Below are positions 1 to 5,624 of a DNA stretch of 27,508 nucleotides, one piece after another. Every line of letters starts with the position of its first letter. The first letter of the stretch is position 1. The translations under genes and the position numbers were made by a program. Below the pieces are notes generated by a model, which was not told the DNA's origin, did not search any database, and worked only from the letters and a program-made list of their open reading frames with translations. This DNA is from a virus, in IMG/VR virus record IMGVR_UViG_3300037133_000048, positions 1 to 27,508 of that record. One strand, given 5' to 3'.

Positions 1-39
1 TTTCAAAACGAGGGCTTTAATTCGCTCAGCCACGCTTCC
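1..39 (-). tRNA. tRNA-Ser(UGA), partial at window edge
   Basis: Reading the minus strand, an acceptor arm GGAAGCG at 39-33 is followed by TG, a D arm GCTGAGCGAATTAAAGC, the 5' half of an anticodon stem (CTCGT) and the loop TTTGAAA, which gives anticodon TGA. The rest of the gene lies outside the window. The D arm has the usual Ser form and the next tRNAs in the array are also serine tRNAs. Confidence 0.75.
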
Positions 40-44
40 AAAAT

Positions 45-138
45 TGGAGGAGAGTGTGAGATTCCAACTCACGGTGCCCGATTAACGGGACACGCCGGTT
101 TTCGAAACCGGTGCAATAACGCACTCTGCCAACTCTCC
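45..138 (-). tRNA. tRNA-Ser(CGA)
   Basis: The acceptor stem GGAGAGT/ACTCTCC is perfect. The anticodon stem CCGGT/ACCGG encloses loop TTCGAAA, so the anticodon is CGA and it reads codon UCG. A long variable arm (GTGTCCCG ... CGGGCAC) makes it class II, as expected for serine. CCA is encoded at 47-45. The discriminator is U rather than the usual G of serine tRNAs, which is odd. The phage has a gene (20159-20317) built almost entirely on the UCG codon. Confidence 0.88.
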
Positions 139-140
139 AA

Positions 141-231
141 TGGCGGTAGGAACAGGACTTGAACCTGCACACGGATGTTCACCGTGAGTCTGCTTTCCAA
201 GCAGGTGCGATACCATTCCGCTCACCCTACC
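141..231 (-). tRNA. tRNA-Ser(GGA)
   Basis: Acceptor GGTAGGG pairs with TCCTACC, with one G-U. The anticodon loop TTGGAAA gives GGA, reading UCC and UCU. A class II variable arm with an ACGG/CCGT stem is present, followed by T arm GCAGG-TTCAAGT-CCTGT, discriminator G and encoded CCA (143-141). Confidence 0.88.
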
Positions 232-234
232 TAA

Positions 235-317
235 TGGCGGAGAGTGCGAGAGTCGAACTCGCTCGCCCGAAGGCGCTACGTTAGCAGTGTAGTGCGTTAC
301 CGTTCCGCCAACTCTCC
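235..317 (-). tRNA. tRNA-Ser(GCU)
   Basis: The acceptor stem GGAGAGT/ACTCTCC is identical to that of the Ser(CGA) gene two genes downstream. Loop CTGCTAA gives anticodon GCT, reading AGC and AGU. The variable arm GCGCC-TTCG-GGCG is class II, discriminator is G and CCA is encoded. The innermost anticodon-stem pair is an A-C mismatch. Confidence 0.85.
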
Positions 318-330
318 GTAAATCTAAACT

Positions 331-413
331 TGGTGCGGACGGAGAGACTTGAACTCTCACCCCGAAGGACTGGGTTTTGAAGCCAGCGCGTCTGCCAATT
401 CCACCACGTCCGC
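331..413 (-). tRNA. tRNA-Leu(CAA)
   Basis: Acceptor GCGGACG/CGTCCGC is followed by a typical leucine D arm (GTGGAATTGGCAGAC). Loop TTCAAAA gives anticodon CAA, reading UUG. A short class II variable arm TCC-TTCG-GGG is present, with discriminator A and encoded CCA. The base pair closing the anticodon loop is C-C. Confidence 0.88.
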
Positions 414-977
414 TTAACTTTGGTAGGCGACCGGGGAGTCGAACCCCGAAAATTCTGATTCTAAGTCAGACGGATTTGCCAGTTTTCCTAGTCGCCCACT
501 TCTTTGATAATTGCTATACGTTTCAGTTTGAGAATGACAATTAGGGCAGAGATATTCAAGATTCCCCTCCCTGTCATTCTGGAAATCCCCGTCCTTGTGC
601 TCAACCTCAAGAACCAGGGTTTTCCCTCTCCAATCAGTTACCCCACACCCAACACAACACCGAGGACGACCGAGTTCATCGAGACCTCTCCGTAACTGTA
701 TAGCATGGTTCCTTTTACCATCTGCGTGGTAGATAAGGATGTCCACGGCGGTTTTCTTTTTTGGTCCCCCTCGCTTGCGCAGACCAGAATTAGCTCTTTG
801 CCCCAGAAGGTGAGTTGTGCTTATTCCAAACTTTTTGACCATCCTAGAAAAATGAGTATGAGCCCCGCCCATTACATTTGTGAATCCACATTTTCGCATT
901 GCCTCCGCTATGGACACACTGGAGGAAACAGCAGATTCCAAAAGTTCTTTTGTATACTTCCGGTAGGTACGTTTCAT
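414..977 (-). CDS. Free-standing HNH endonuclease inside the tRNA array
   Basis: A 187-residue basic protein. The N-terminal third looks like a small helix-turn-helix-type segment (SIAEAMRKCGFTNVMG). The HNH core lies at about 108-155: CCVGCG, then VLEVEHKDGD with the catalytic histidine, GNLEYL with the asparagine, and CPNCHSQ. The CxxC pairs should bind structural zinc. This is the arrangement of homing-type HNH nucleases common in phage tRNA clusters. The core ends around residue 160, and the remaining 27 residues are read through the tRNA gene at 425-497 before a stop is reached. A weak ribosome site (GAGGGG) precedes ATG 977. Confidence 0.8.
   Translation of the reverse strand: MKRTYRKYTKELLESAVSSSVSIAEAMRKCGFTNVMGGAHTHFSRMVKKFGISTTHLLGQRANSGLRKRGGPKKKTAVDILIYHADGKRNHAIQLRRGLDELGRPRCCVGCGVTDWRGKTLVLEVEHKDGDFQNDREGNLEYLCPNCHSQTETYSNYQRSGRLGKLANPSDLESEFSGFDSPVAYQS
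421..497 (-). tRNA. tRNA with Leu anticodon UAG, class I shape
   Basis: Acceptor GGGCGAC/GTCGCCT closes with a G-U pair, discriminator is A and CCA is encoded. The anticodon stem TCTGA/TCAGA is perfect, with loop CTTAGAA, so the anticodon is TAG (codon CUA). The variable loop is only ATTTT, five bases, although bacterial leucine tRNAs normally have a long variable arm. The T arm CGGGG-TTCGACT-CCCCG is perfect. The gene lies within the 3' end of the HNH reading frame. The charging identity cannot be read from the sequence. Confidence 0.8.
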
Positions 978-1116
978 AAATTTTTGACGCCCCTCATCCG
1001 GAGCCTTGTCAGCAGCCGGGGGAAACCCTTTGACTGACTTTCAGTTTCGTGACCCGGACCCTCGGATTCAACCGACGTATTTAGTTCGCAGGACGCGACG
1101 AACTCTTGCAAGACCT

Positions 1117-1190
1117 TGGAGCACCGTGTCGGAGTCTAACCGACCACAAAGGTTTTGCAGACCTTTAGCTGAACGCTCGCCTTACGGTGC
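1117..1190 (-). tRNA. tRNA-Cys(GCA)
   Basis: Acceptor GCACCGT/ACGGTGC is perfect. Anticodon stem AAGGT/ACCTT encloses loop CTGCAAA, giving anticodon GCA. Discriminator U73 is the main cysteine identity base. The T arm is GTCGG-TTAGACT-CCGAC and CCA is encoded at 1119-1117. Confidence 0.88.
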
Positions 1191-1194
1191 TTAA

Positions 1195-1312
1195 TCGGCG
1201 AAGAGGAGTCGAACCCCTATCTCTTGGGCTAGGCGGGAGCAACCCCTCCAATTCCCAAGCACATGTCCACAGGAACACCGCGCGGACGCCCCGACGTTCA
1301 TGCTGTCGCCAA
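1195..1312 (-). ncRNA. tRNA-like structured element, 118 nt, no readable anticodon
   Basis: Between the Cys and Leu(UAA) tRNAs, TTGGCGA at 1312 can pair with TCGCCGA ending at 1195. A T-arm-like segment AGGGG-TTCGACT-CCTCT directly precedes the latter. Between them lie two further helices: GTCCGC/GTGGAC, and a long arm CTTGGG/CCCAAG with an inner GGAG/CTCC hairpin. There is no 7-base anticodon loop with U33 in the expected place and no encoded CCA. It could be a tRNA carrying an insertion, a decaying tRNA or another RNA. The call rests on pairing by eye. Confidence 0.35.
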
Positions 1313-1315
1313 ACT

Positions 1316-1391
1316 TGGTGCGGGTGGACAGATTCGAACTGCCACTGACGGAGGTTTTAAGGCTCCCGCTATACCATTTCGCTACACCCGC
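1316..1391 (-). tRNA. tRNA with Leu anticodon UAA, short variable loop
   Basis: Acceptor GCGGGTG/CACCCGC is perfect, discriminator is A and CCA is encoded. Loop CTTAAAA gives anticodon TAA (codon UUA), with a C-C mismatch closing the loop. The variable loop is about six bases, again short for leucine. T arm is GGCAG-TTCGAAT-CTGTC. This is the first gene of the array behind the promoter at 1402-1429. Confidence 0.78.
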
Positions 1392-1401
1392 AAATAAATC
1401 T

Positions 1402-1429
1402 ATCCTACCACAATTTCTCAGTTTGTCAA
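1402..1429 (-). promoter_or_regulatory. Sigma70-like promoter for the tRNA array
   Basis: On the minus strand TTGACA (1429-1424) is followed after 16 bp by TAGGAT (1407-1402). The predicted start lies just upstream of the first tRNA at 1391. Confidence 0.6.
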
Positions 1430-1968
1430 GAAAATAAATAAGGAGCCCAGCGCGCGTCCTCCTCAAGTCCGATTTGTCTCAGCAGGAACCGGCTAGTGTG
1501 AACAGTCAATCTGCCCGGCGGTTTCAAGAGAGGCATCCCGGCTTCTTCCGGAGTCCGATCATTCTTCTTAACATTGCACGACTTGCACGCAGCCACAAGG
1601 TTCGACCACTCGAACGGCCCACCCCTCGACGCCGGTAGCACATGATCCAGAGTCAGCACAACCTTTTGTGGCTTACCGTTAACCTGGACAGTCGAGCCTT
1701 CTTTGTGTCCGCAGTATTGGCAATGGTAGTGATCGCGCGCGTAAATATTCGACCGGGTGAGGATTGAAATCCGGATCGGAATTTTCTTGTAGTTCCGCAG
1801 CCGGATAACGCACGGGAGCGGGATGCCGGGGTAAACTTCAACCCCGTAGTCTTCTTCGGCCACCGCCGAACCCTTAACCAGCAGCTTCAGAGCGTTCTTT
1901 GCCCGGGTGATCGACACCGGTTCGTACGACGAATTCAAAACTAAAACAGCCTTGTTTACTAAGCTCAT
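1426..1968 (-). CDS. HNH endonuclease (CxxC, LDHVLPxSRGG type)
   Basis: A 180-residue protein of the widespread HNH family whose members begin with a VLNSSYEP motif and carry a later RVP/KIP-like strand. The nuclease core is clear: CQYCG, TLDHVLPASRGG with the catalytic histidine, WSNLVAACKSCN, then KNDRTPEEAGM. Cysteine pairs should hold a structural zinc. It probably nicks or cleaves DNA in phage metabolism or homing; the target is unknown. ATG 1968 is preferred over TTG 1971 because the predicted promoter (-10 at 1980-1975) puts the transcript start on this ATG. The downstream tRNA promoter overlaps its 3' end. Confidence 0.88.
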   Translation of the reverse strand: MSLVNKAVLVLNSSYEPVSITRAKNALKLLVKGSAVAEEDYGVEVYPGIPLPCVIRLRNYKKIPIRISILTRSNIYARDHYHCQYCGHKEGSTVQVNGKPQKVVLTLDHVLPASRGGPFEWSNLVAACKSCNVKKNDRTPEEAGMPLLKPPGRLTVHTSRFLLRQIGLEEDARWAPYLFS

Positions 1969-1974
1969 CAAATG

Positions 1975-2003
1975 ATGGTATCACGAGATACGGAGCTTGT
2001 CAA
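1975..2003 (-). promoter_or_regulatory. Promoter giving a predicted leaderless HNH mRNA
   Basis: TTGACA (2003-1998), a 17-bp spacer and TACCAT (1980-1975) are followed after six bases by the ATG of the HNH gene. There is no room for a ribosome site, so initiation would be leaderless. Confidence 0.6.
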
Positions 2004-2023
2004 GAACTGTTTCAGTCGGACGA

Positions 2024-2440
2024 CTACCACAACCCCGAGAAGGCACCGCGCGCTGCTAGCTGTTTCATGCGCTTCTGGAACTTCCGTCCGTGCTGCGTTT
2101 TATCCGTGACTTCATCCCATTGCTCTACGTGGACAAGTTCGTGGATCACAGTCATAATCGCCATCCCCGACATCTTCCTCATATCTTTGGACAGGAGGAT
2201 CAGGAACTTTCTCTCGCCTCGGGGAACCTTACCGTGCGCTGATCGGGTGACCGCCAGAGCCCGTGCCGAGATTTCTTTGTCCCTAGCCCACCGGATTGTC
2301 ACCTTTTTCAGATGGTTCCGGAAGTACCGGGAGTTGGCCAAGTTTACGATTTCTTTGAGGTCTCGGTTTGTCAAGGGTGAGGTAGGCCAGTAAATCAGGA
2401 TTGTCCCGAAGGACTTGGAGAAGGGTGGGGGACACTGCAT
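2024..2440 (-). CDS. SprT-like zinc metallopeptidase
   Basis: The C-terminal half contains VIHELVHVEQW, an HExxH zinc site with a catalytic Glu. It is followed by TQHGRKF, whose histidine is placed to be the third zinc ligand, as in SprT/Spartan-like proteins. The N-terminal part (LKEIVNLANSRYF) also fits the SprT-like pattern. The frame overlaps the 3' end of the preceding metallopeptidase gene by 158 bp. A TTG start at about 2367, just before TNRDLKEI, would shorten this, but conserved-looking sequence begins there, so substantial overlap remains. A role in trimming host or phage DNA-bound protein is only inferred. Confidence 0.72.
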   Translation of the reverse strand: MQCPPPFSKSFGTILIYWPTSPLTNRDLKEIVNLANSRYFRNHLKKVTIRWARDKEISARALAVTRSAHGKVPRGERKFLILLSKDMRKMSGMAIMTVIHELVHVEQWDEVTDKTQHGRKFQKRMKQLAARGAFSGLW

Positions 2441-2693
2441 TCACAAACTCTTCGGCGTCCAGTTTTGGATCGGTCTCATACGCTCCGGTAAACGAAGGGT
2501 AGGTACACAAGTGAAGAAGCTCGTGGATCAAAATCTCGCGGGTCTTAGAAACTGTCAAATTCTTGCGGATACGAACACGCAGAAGATCGAAGTCGCTGTC
2601 CCCCAGAGAATCCGGAAGAGCCAAAACCGGCGCGCGAAGAATCTGATATGTGTGGGGGCCAACCTTAACCGTTCGAGGAAGTCTCATCTGCAT
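2283..2693 (-). CDS. HExxH metallopeptidase-like protein
   Basis: A 136-residue protein with KTREILIHELLHLCTYP, a classical HExxH zinc motif, around residues 50-63, in the style of small phage metallopeptidases of the ImmA/SprT kind. The acidic segment ETDPKLDAEEFV follows and may supply the third ligand (Glu). The C terminus is basic and proline rich. It overlaps the lysozyme gene by 29 bp upstream and the SprT-like gene by 158 bp downstream, so translation is probably coupled. The substrate is unknown. Confidence 0.65.
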   Translation of the reverse strand: MQMRLPRTVKVGPHTYQILRAPVLALPDSLGDSDFDLLRVRIRKNLTVSKTREILIHELLHLCTYPSFTGAYETDPKLDAEEFVNAVSPTLLQVLRDNPDLLAYLTLDKPRPQRNRKLGQLPVLPEPSEKGDNPVG

Positions 2694-3141
2694 TCCATAA
2701 CCCAGCCTCCCACTGCCTGCGTCGGGTTAGCCCGGCGACTGTCACCAAAATACCGTTGACCCTCGATTTGTTGTACTCCAAAATCTCCGGAGCGACCGCA
2801 ACGTAGTCTCCATCGTTCAGTCCAGTTTCGGACGCCAACTTTTTTAGCGTCCCGCAGCCAAGATTGAAGGTGAAACTGGACAGGGCATCAAACTGGTTCT
2901 GGGACAGCGGAACCTTGACAAAAATGGGAATGTACTTCTCCGCCTTGTCCTTCAGATCAAGCGCGAAATCCGCCAGGGCCTTGGCCAGCGTCTCGGGCTG
3001 CCGTTCGTTCGAAGCCAGCGGGCCTTCATGTATCAGATGCCCGACCCCCTCCGTTGCATTATTGGACATGTCGTTGTACGGGGTCAATCTAACACCTTCG
3101 AACCCCGCGATAGTCTTAACGGCTTCAGGAGAAGTAGTCAT
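2665..3141 (-). CDS. GH24 lysozyme (endolysin)
   Basis: A 158-residue T4-type lysozyme that would hydrolyse peptidoglycan at the end of infection. The catalytic triad is visible as E15 (FEG), D24 (YND) and T30 (ATEGVGH), with the same 9- and 6-residue spacings as E11/D20/T26 of T4 lysozyme. The later family segment LSQNQFDALSSFTFNLGCG and the C-terminal GLTRRRQWEAGLW are also present. There is no signal peptide or SAR helix at the N terminus, so release would need a holin; none is recognised nearby. ATG 3141 abuts the stop of the zinc-ribbon gene. Confidence 0.92.
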   Translation of the reverse strand: MTTSPEAVKTIAGFEGVRLTPYNDMSNNATEGVGHLIHEGPLASNERQPETLAKALADFALDLKDKAEKYIPIFVKVPLSQNQFDALSSFTFNLGCGTLKKLASETGLNDGDYVAVAPEILEYNKSRVNGILVTVAGLTRRRQWEAGLWNADETSSNG

Positions 3142-3540
3142 TCACGCGCCTTTCCCCACCTTCGGTGGTTTACAGGTGTAACAAGTACAGTTCGGAGCGT
3201 GTGCCGGTCTTCCAAGTTTACTGGCCATCCGGGCGAGGAGTTCTTCGGCAATCTTCGATCCGGAGGACTTAGGCTTTGGGGCAGGGACCTCGGGGGGAGA
3301 AGTTTGGATCGTCCCAAGCTGGATGTAGTTGACGTGTTCTGGTTCGGAGAAAGGGTCTACGTCGCTCTCTGCTTCAGATTCCAGTTTGGAAACCAGAATC
3401 TTCTTGGGTTCGGGTCGGTCATCTGAGTTCCAGTTCCGGGATCGGCACCCGGCACACCGCTTCGGGACCTCATCCGATAGCCAAGTATGCCCGCAGGAGC
3501 AAGTGCAGCGGTTGAGTTCGACTTGTATCTTCTCGATCAT
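3142..3540 (-). CDS. Zinc-ribbon protein of unknown function
   Basis: A 132-residue protein with an N-terminal zinc ribbon (CTCSCGHTW ... KRCAGCRSRNW), a disordered acidic/proline-rich middle and a second cysteine cluster near the C terminus (NCTCYTCKPP). I do not recognise a function. It is the first gene of the minus-strand operon that continues into lysozyme and the metallopeptidases. No ribosome site precedes ATG 3540; the base before it belongs to a palindromic operator, so a leaderless transcript is possible. Confidence 0.7.
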   Translation of the reverse strand: MIEKIQVELNRCTCSCGHTWLSDEVPKRCAGCRSRNWNSDDRPEPKKILVSKLESEAESDVDPFSEPEHVNYIQLGTIQTSPPEVPAPKPKSSGSKIAEELLARMASKLGRPAHAPNCTCYTCKPPKVGKGA

Positions 3541-3598
3541 GGTAATTGATTACCAGTTATTGCTGATGGTAATCCGTTACCAGCGGTAATTGATTACC
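3541..3598. promoter_or_regulatory. Three-copy palindromic operator cluster
   Basis: GGTAATTGATTACC occurs at 3541-3554 and 3585-3598, and GGTAATCCGTTACC at 3568-3581. Each is a GGTAA-N4-TTACC palindrome. The first copy touches the start codon of the lysis/peptidase operon. Their number and position suggest binding by a phage regulator; iterons of an origin are an alternative. Across 3599-3907 I see no gene, only the hairpins listed and an inverted repeat CCTGTT/AACAGG (3706-3735). Confidence 0.7.
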
Positions 3599-3658
3599 AG
3601 ATATTTTGAAAAGGGGTCGAGGTGACGAGGTCACGTCGGGTAGTCGCGGCACAGTCGA

Positions 3659-3677
3659 GGGGGTCAGCCCCACCCCC
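3659..3677. other. GC-rich hairpin in the divergent control region
   Basis: GGGGGT (3659-3664) pairs with ACCCCC (3672-3677) across a seven-base loop. A second small hairpin GTGAC-GAG-GTCAC is at 3622-3634. No clear U tract follows on either strand, so a terminator role is uncertain. Confidence 0.35.
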
Positions 3678-3895
3678 ACCTCAAGCTGTTTTAGGGACCC
3701 ACTATCCTGTTGAAAACAAAGAAGTTAAGAACAGGCAGGTGTTATGGTCTCAACCAGAATTGATTCCGTCCACTGACTGACACAATACCGTCACAGTACT
3801 CTTCTAAACTCTTGATAACAAAGGGAGATTGCAAAACTATAGTTATGTGACTGAACTGGATGCCTGCAATAACTGGTTTAGACTCAATAACTTCC

Positions 3896-3917
3896 GGCCA
3901 AGTAAGTCTACTTGGCC
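3896..3917 (-). terminator. Hairpin overlapping the stop of the 3908-4294 gene
   Basis: GGCCAAGTA (3896-3904) and TACTTGGCC (3909-3917) form a perfect 9-bp stem with loop AGTC. The minus-strand gene's TAG lies in the loop and arm. It lacks a U tract, but its position fits 3' end formation. Confidence 0.45.
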
Positions 3918-4294
3918 CCGAACATCGCATGACTCTGCGCTTTCTGGTGCTTCCCCGGTCGCTGTCTCGGAGGATTAGACCGCTTGATTGCTGCAAGCTG
4001 GCGCGCAGCGTCAAGCCTTTGGGCAATGGTTAGCTCCGGAGACTCTGCTATCTGTATGAGAACACGTTCTAATCTCTGGATGAGAGTTGCGCTTTTAGAC
4101 ATAAAGTGTGCGGGCGAGGTGCGCTCTATTGCAGAGCGGAAGCCTTTGAGATACGCGGGAGATGCGCGGCCAGATTTCCTCGCCCGTCTATAGCCTTTAG
4201 ATGCACAGGTCTGGCCGCATTCGAGGTCTGGTGCTTGAGAATCTGGTGTGCCGGTCGCGACCAGCACGGCTTGCGAGCGTCTCGTACGATGCAC
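3908..4294 (-). CDS. Small basic helical protein, unknown
   Basis: A 128-residue frame from GTG 4294. The C-terminal half (from an internal ATG, MSKSATLIQRLERVLIQIAE) is convincingly protein-like, with amphipathic helices and then a basic tail (RSNPPRQRPGKHQKAQ). The N-terminal half is cysteine-poor and basic. It may be DNA binding; no family is recognised. A degenerate GTCCATTAACTGGAC-type palindrome lies 14 bp upstream of the GTG, as for many plus-strand genes here, and a hairpin covers the stop. It is the only minus-strand gene right of the operator cluster. Confidence 0.5.
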   Translation of the reverse strand: MHRTRRSQAVLVATGTPDSQAPDLECGQTCASKGYRRARKSGRASPAYLKGFRSAIERTSPAHFMSKSATLIQRLERVLIQIAESPELTIAQRLDAARQLAAIKRSNPPRQRPGKHQKAQSHAMFGAK

Positions 4295-4307
4295 CTGTCT
4301 GGAAACT

Positions 4308-4322
4308 GTCCGGTTAATGGAT
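4308..4322. repeat. 15-bp palindrome, near copy
   Basis: GTCCGGTTAATGGAT differs from the consensus at two positions. It lies between the divergent genes 4294(-) and 4451(+). Confidence 0.55.
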
Positions 4323-4395
4323 TTTGAAGAAAATTATCGTGCAGTGTTTACGGGCACTTGAGTGAGTTTTCCCCAGGCTGGCTTGAATTGTGCGC

Positions 4396-4424
4396 TTGAC
4401 AAGTTTTGGAAACTGGAGCAATCT
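4396..4424 (+). promoter_or_regulatory. Promoter upstream of gene 4451
   Basis: TTGACA (4396-4401) is followed after 17 bp by CAATCT, a weak -10. The stretch TTGACAAG-TTTG-AAA ... AATCTC is shared with the element at 5503-5530, which supports a real conserved early promoter type. Confidence 0.5.
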
Positions 4425-4450
4425 CGAATTCGTAGCACGGAGGATTTGAA

Positions 4451-4771
4451 ATGAGCGACAACGTAGCGATTTTGGAAGGGTTCACGCAAGAGGCGGTTGC
4501 GAGCTGTGACGCGACGGACCTGTACCTGCTAATCAAGCCCGGTACTGACCTTGACTCCGCCTTCCGGGCATGGGATACAGACGAGCAAGAGTTTATCACG
4601 GTCAATGGCTGGCTGTTCACCTTCGAGTTTGCCAAGCCCGAGACTAAAACCATCGTGCGCTGCCCCAGATGTGGTGAGCCGATCTGGGATGTTGCCAAAA
4701 ATTCCAAGCTCAACAAGTGTTGGAATTGCATGTTAGCTTTTGATTCGATGGAAGATGACGACAACGAGTAG
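4451..4771 (+). CDS. Zinc-ribbon small protein
   Basis: A 106-residue acidic protein. A two-pair zinc ribbon (CPRCGEP ... CWNCM) occupies about 74-97 and the tail is strongly acidic (MEDDDNE). The first 65 residues have no recognised domain. It is the first plus-strand gene behind a TTGACA promoter and a strong GGAGG site. It may be an early host-interaction or nucleic-acid-binding protein, which is inference only. Confidence 0.75.
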   Translation: MSDNVAILEGFTQEAVASCDATDLYLLIKPGTDLDSAFRAWDTDEQEFITVNGWLFTFEFAKPETKTIVRCPRCGEPIWDVAKNSKLNKCWNCMLAFDSMEDDDNE

Positions 4772-4781
4772 CACGATAACA

Positions 4782-4796
4782 GTCCATTAACTGGAC
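4782..4796. repeat. 15-bp palindrome, exact copy (orientation A)
   Basis: GTCCATTAACTGGAC in the intergenic gap just upstream of the gene starting near 4814. Confidence 0.9.
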
Positions 4797-4813
4797 ACAC
4801 GAAGGATATGACA

Positions 4814-5335
4814 ATGGCAAAGTTGAGCGCGCACGGCAAAGAGTTGCTCAGGATTGAACTTGAGCGTGATATCACGGACCCAGAGTCCAGCACTACTTGG
4901 CGGCGAGTCACCAGAGCGCACATGAGCGATGGCAAAGTCATGGAGAAGATTGACGTTCGCTTCAAACCAGACCAATATCGCCCCAACGGTGAACGGTATA
5001 GCTATGGTTGGAAGCTATATGCCAAGCGCAAGACTGGCACAACCATCGAATCATACCGGGAATACGTTGCCAAGTTGGCAGTCGCACTGGCGGGCGGAAC
5101 TCTGATCTCTGGTAAGCCTACAACGTGGAAAGTTGTCACAGATGGAACTCCGGTCGTGCATATCAGTCAGGCCCGGATCATGAGAGCAATTGAATCCGGC
5201 GAGTCGGTCGGATTTTGTAAAGAGTGCGGCCACGGGCAGGATGGATGCGAACCGGATGCGCGTAATTACAAGTGCGAGTCCTGCGGCGCAATGGAAGTGT
5301 ACGGAGCCGAGGAAATGCTGATTTCCGGCTGCTAG
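4814..5335 (+). CDS. Unknown protein with C-terminal zinc ribbon
   Basis: A 173-residue protein. The first 120 residues have no recognised motif. The C-terminal part holds FCKECGHGQDG and YKCESCGAMEVYGAEE, a zinc ribbon with characteristic GAEE tail that recurs in many phage small proteins. ATG 4814 is chosen over 4808 because GAAGGA at 4801-4806 is seven bases upstream of it and only one base from 4808. Confidence 0.75.
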   Translation: MAKLSAHGKELLRIELERDITDPESSTTWRRVTRAHMSDGKVMEKIDVRFKPDQYRPNGERYSYGWKLYAKRKTGTTIESYREYVAKLAVALAGGTLISGKPTTWKVVTDGTPVVHISQARIMRAIESGESVGFCKECGHGQDGCEPDARNYKCESCGAMEVYGAEEMLISGC

Positions 5336-5352
5336 GTGTTTCGTACGATACA

Positions 5353-5365
5353 CTCACGGCGTAAC
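5353..5365. repeat. CTCACGGCGTAAC intergenic motif, copy 1
   Basis: CTCACGGCGTAAC immediately precedes the palindrome at 5367 and follows a TCGTACGA palindrome (5341-5348). Related copies are at 8073, 8368 and 10001. Confidence 0.6.
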
Positions 5366-5366
5366 A

Positions 5367-5381
5367 GTCCATTAACTGGAC
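5367..5381. repeat. 15-bp palindrome, exact copy (orientation A)
   Basis: GTCCATTAACTGGAC, followed directly by an AGGAGAGG ribosome-site-like sequence and a 10-codon minigene at 5398. Confidence 0.9.
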
Positions 5382-5397
5382 AGGAGAGGCTACGACA

Positions 5398-5430
5398 ATG
5401 ACAAACGCAACCGGGAAACCAGCGAATTGA
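5398..5430 (+). CDS. Ten-residue minigene or leader peptide
   Basis: ATG 5398 opens MTNATGKPAN and stops at TGA 5428. It has a palindrome plus AGGAG 5' context identical in layout to the real genes here, yet the frame closes after ten codons. It may be a leader peptide, a remnant of a deleted gene or noise. Confidence 0.3.
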   Translation: MTNATGKPAN

Positions 5431-5502
5431 TTCAGCGGCACTACGCAAAACTTTAATCGCCCTAGTTTCTAGCACTTGCCGAGTTTTGCACAGGTTAGCA
5501 CT

Positions 5503-5530
5503 TGACAAGATTTGAAAGTTTCCGTAATCT
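5503..5530 (+). promoter_or_regulatory. Promoter upstream of gene 5625
   Basis: TTGACA (5503-5508), a 16-bp spacer and TAATCT (5525-5530). About 90 bases of untranslated leader follow before ATG 5625. Confidence 0.5.
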
Positions 5531-5624
5531 CAATTCACTTAGCCCGGCCCGGCGGATACCGGGAAAACAGGAACGGCTCGCAGGTGATTTCCTACTCACT
5601 GGCAAGCGGGCGGAAAGTGGGATT

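Noticed and set aside
1040-1100. A T-arm-like GGTTGAATCC and a GTTCG/CGAAC hairpin on the minus strand
   Set aside because: No acceptor stem, D arm or 7-base anticodon loop can be fitted; too short between the Cys tRNA and the HNH start to be an intact tRNA.
504-1194. Plus-strand open frames over the HNH and tRNA region
   Set aside because: They are opposite to well-supported minus-strand HNH and tRNA genes and have no ribosome sites or protein-like composition.
3742-4026. Minus-strand frame of 94 codons
   Set aside because: Overlaps the more protein-like 3908-4294 frame, crosses its hairpin and lacks a ribosome site.
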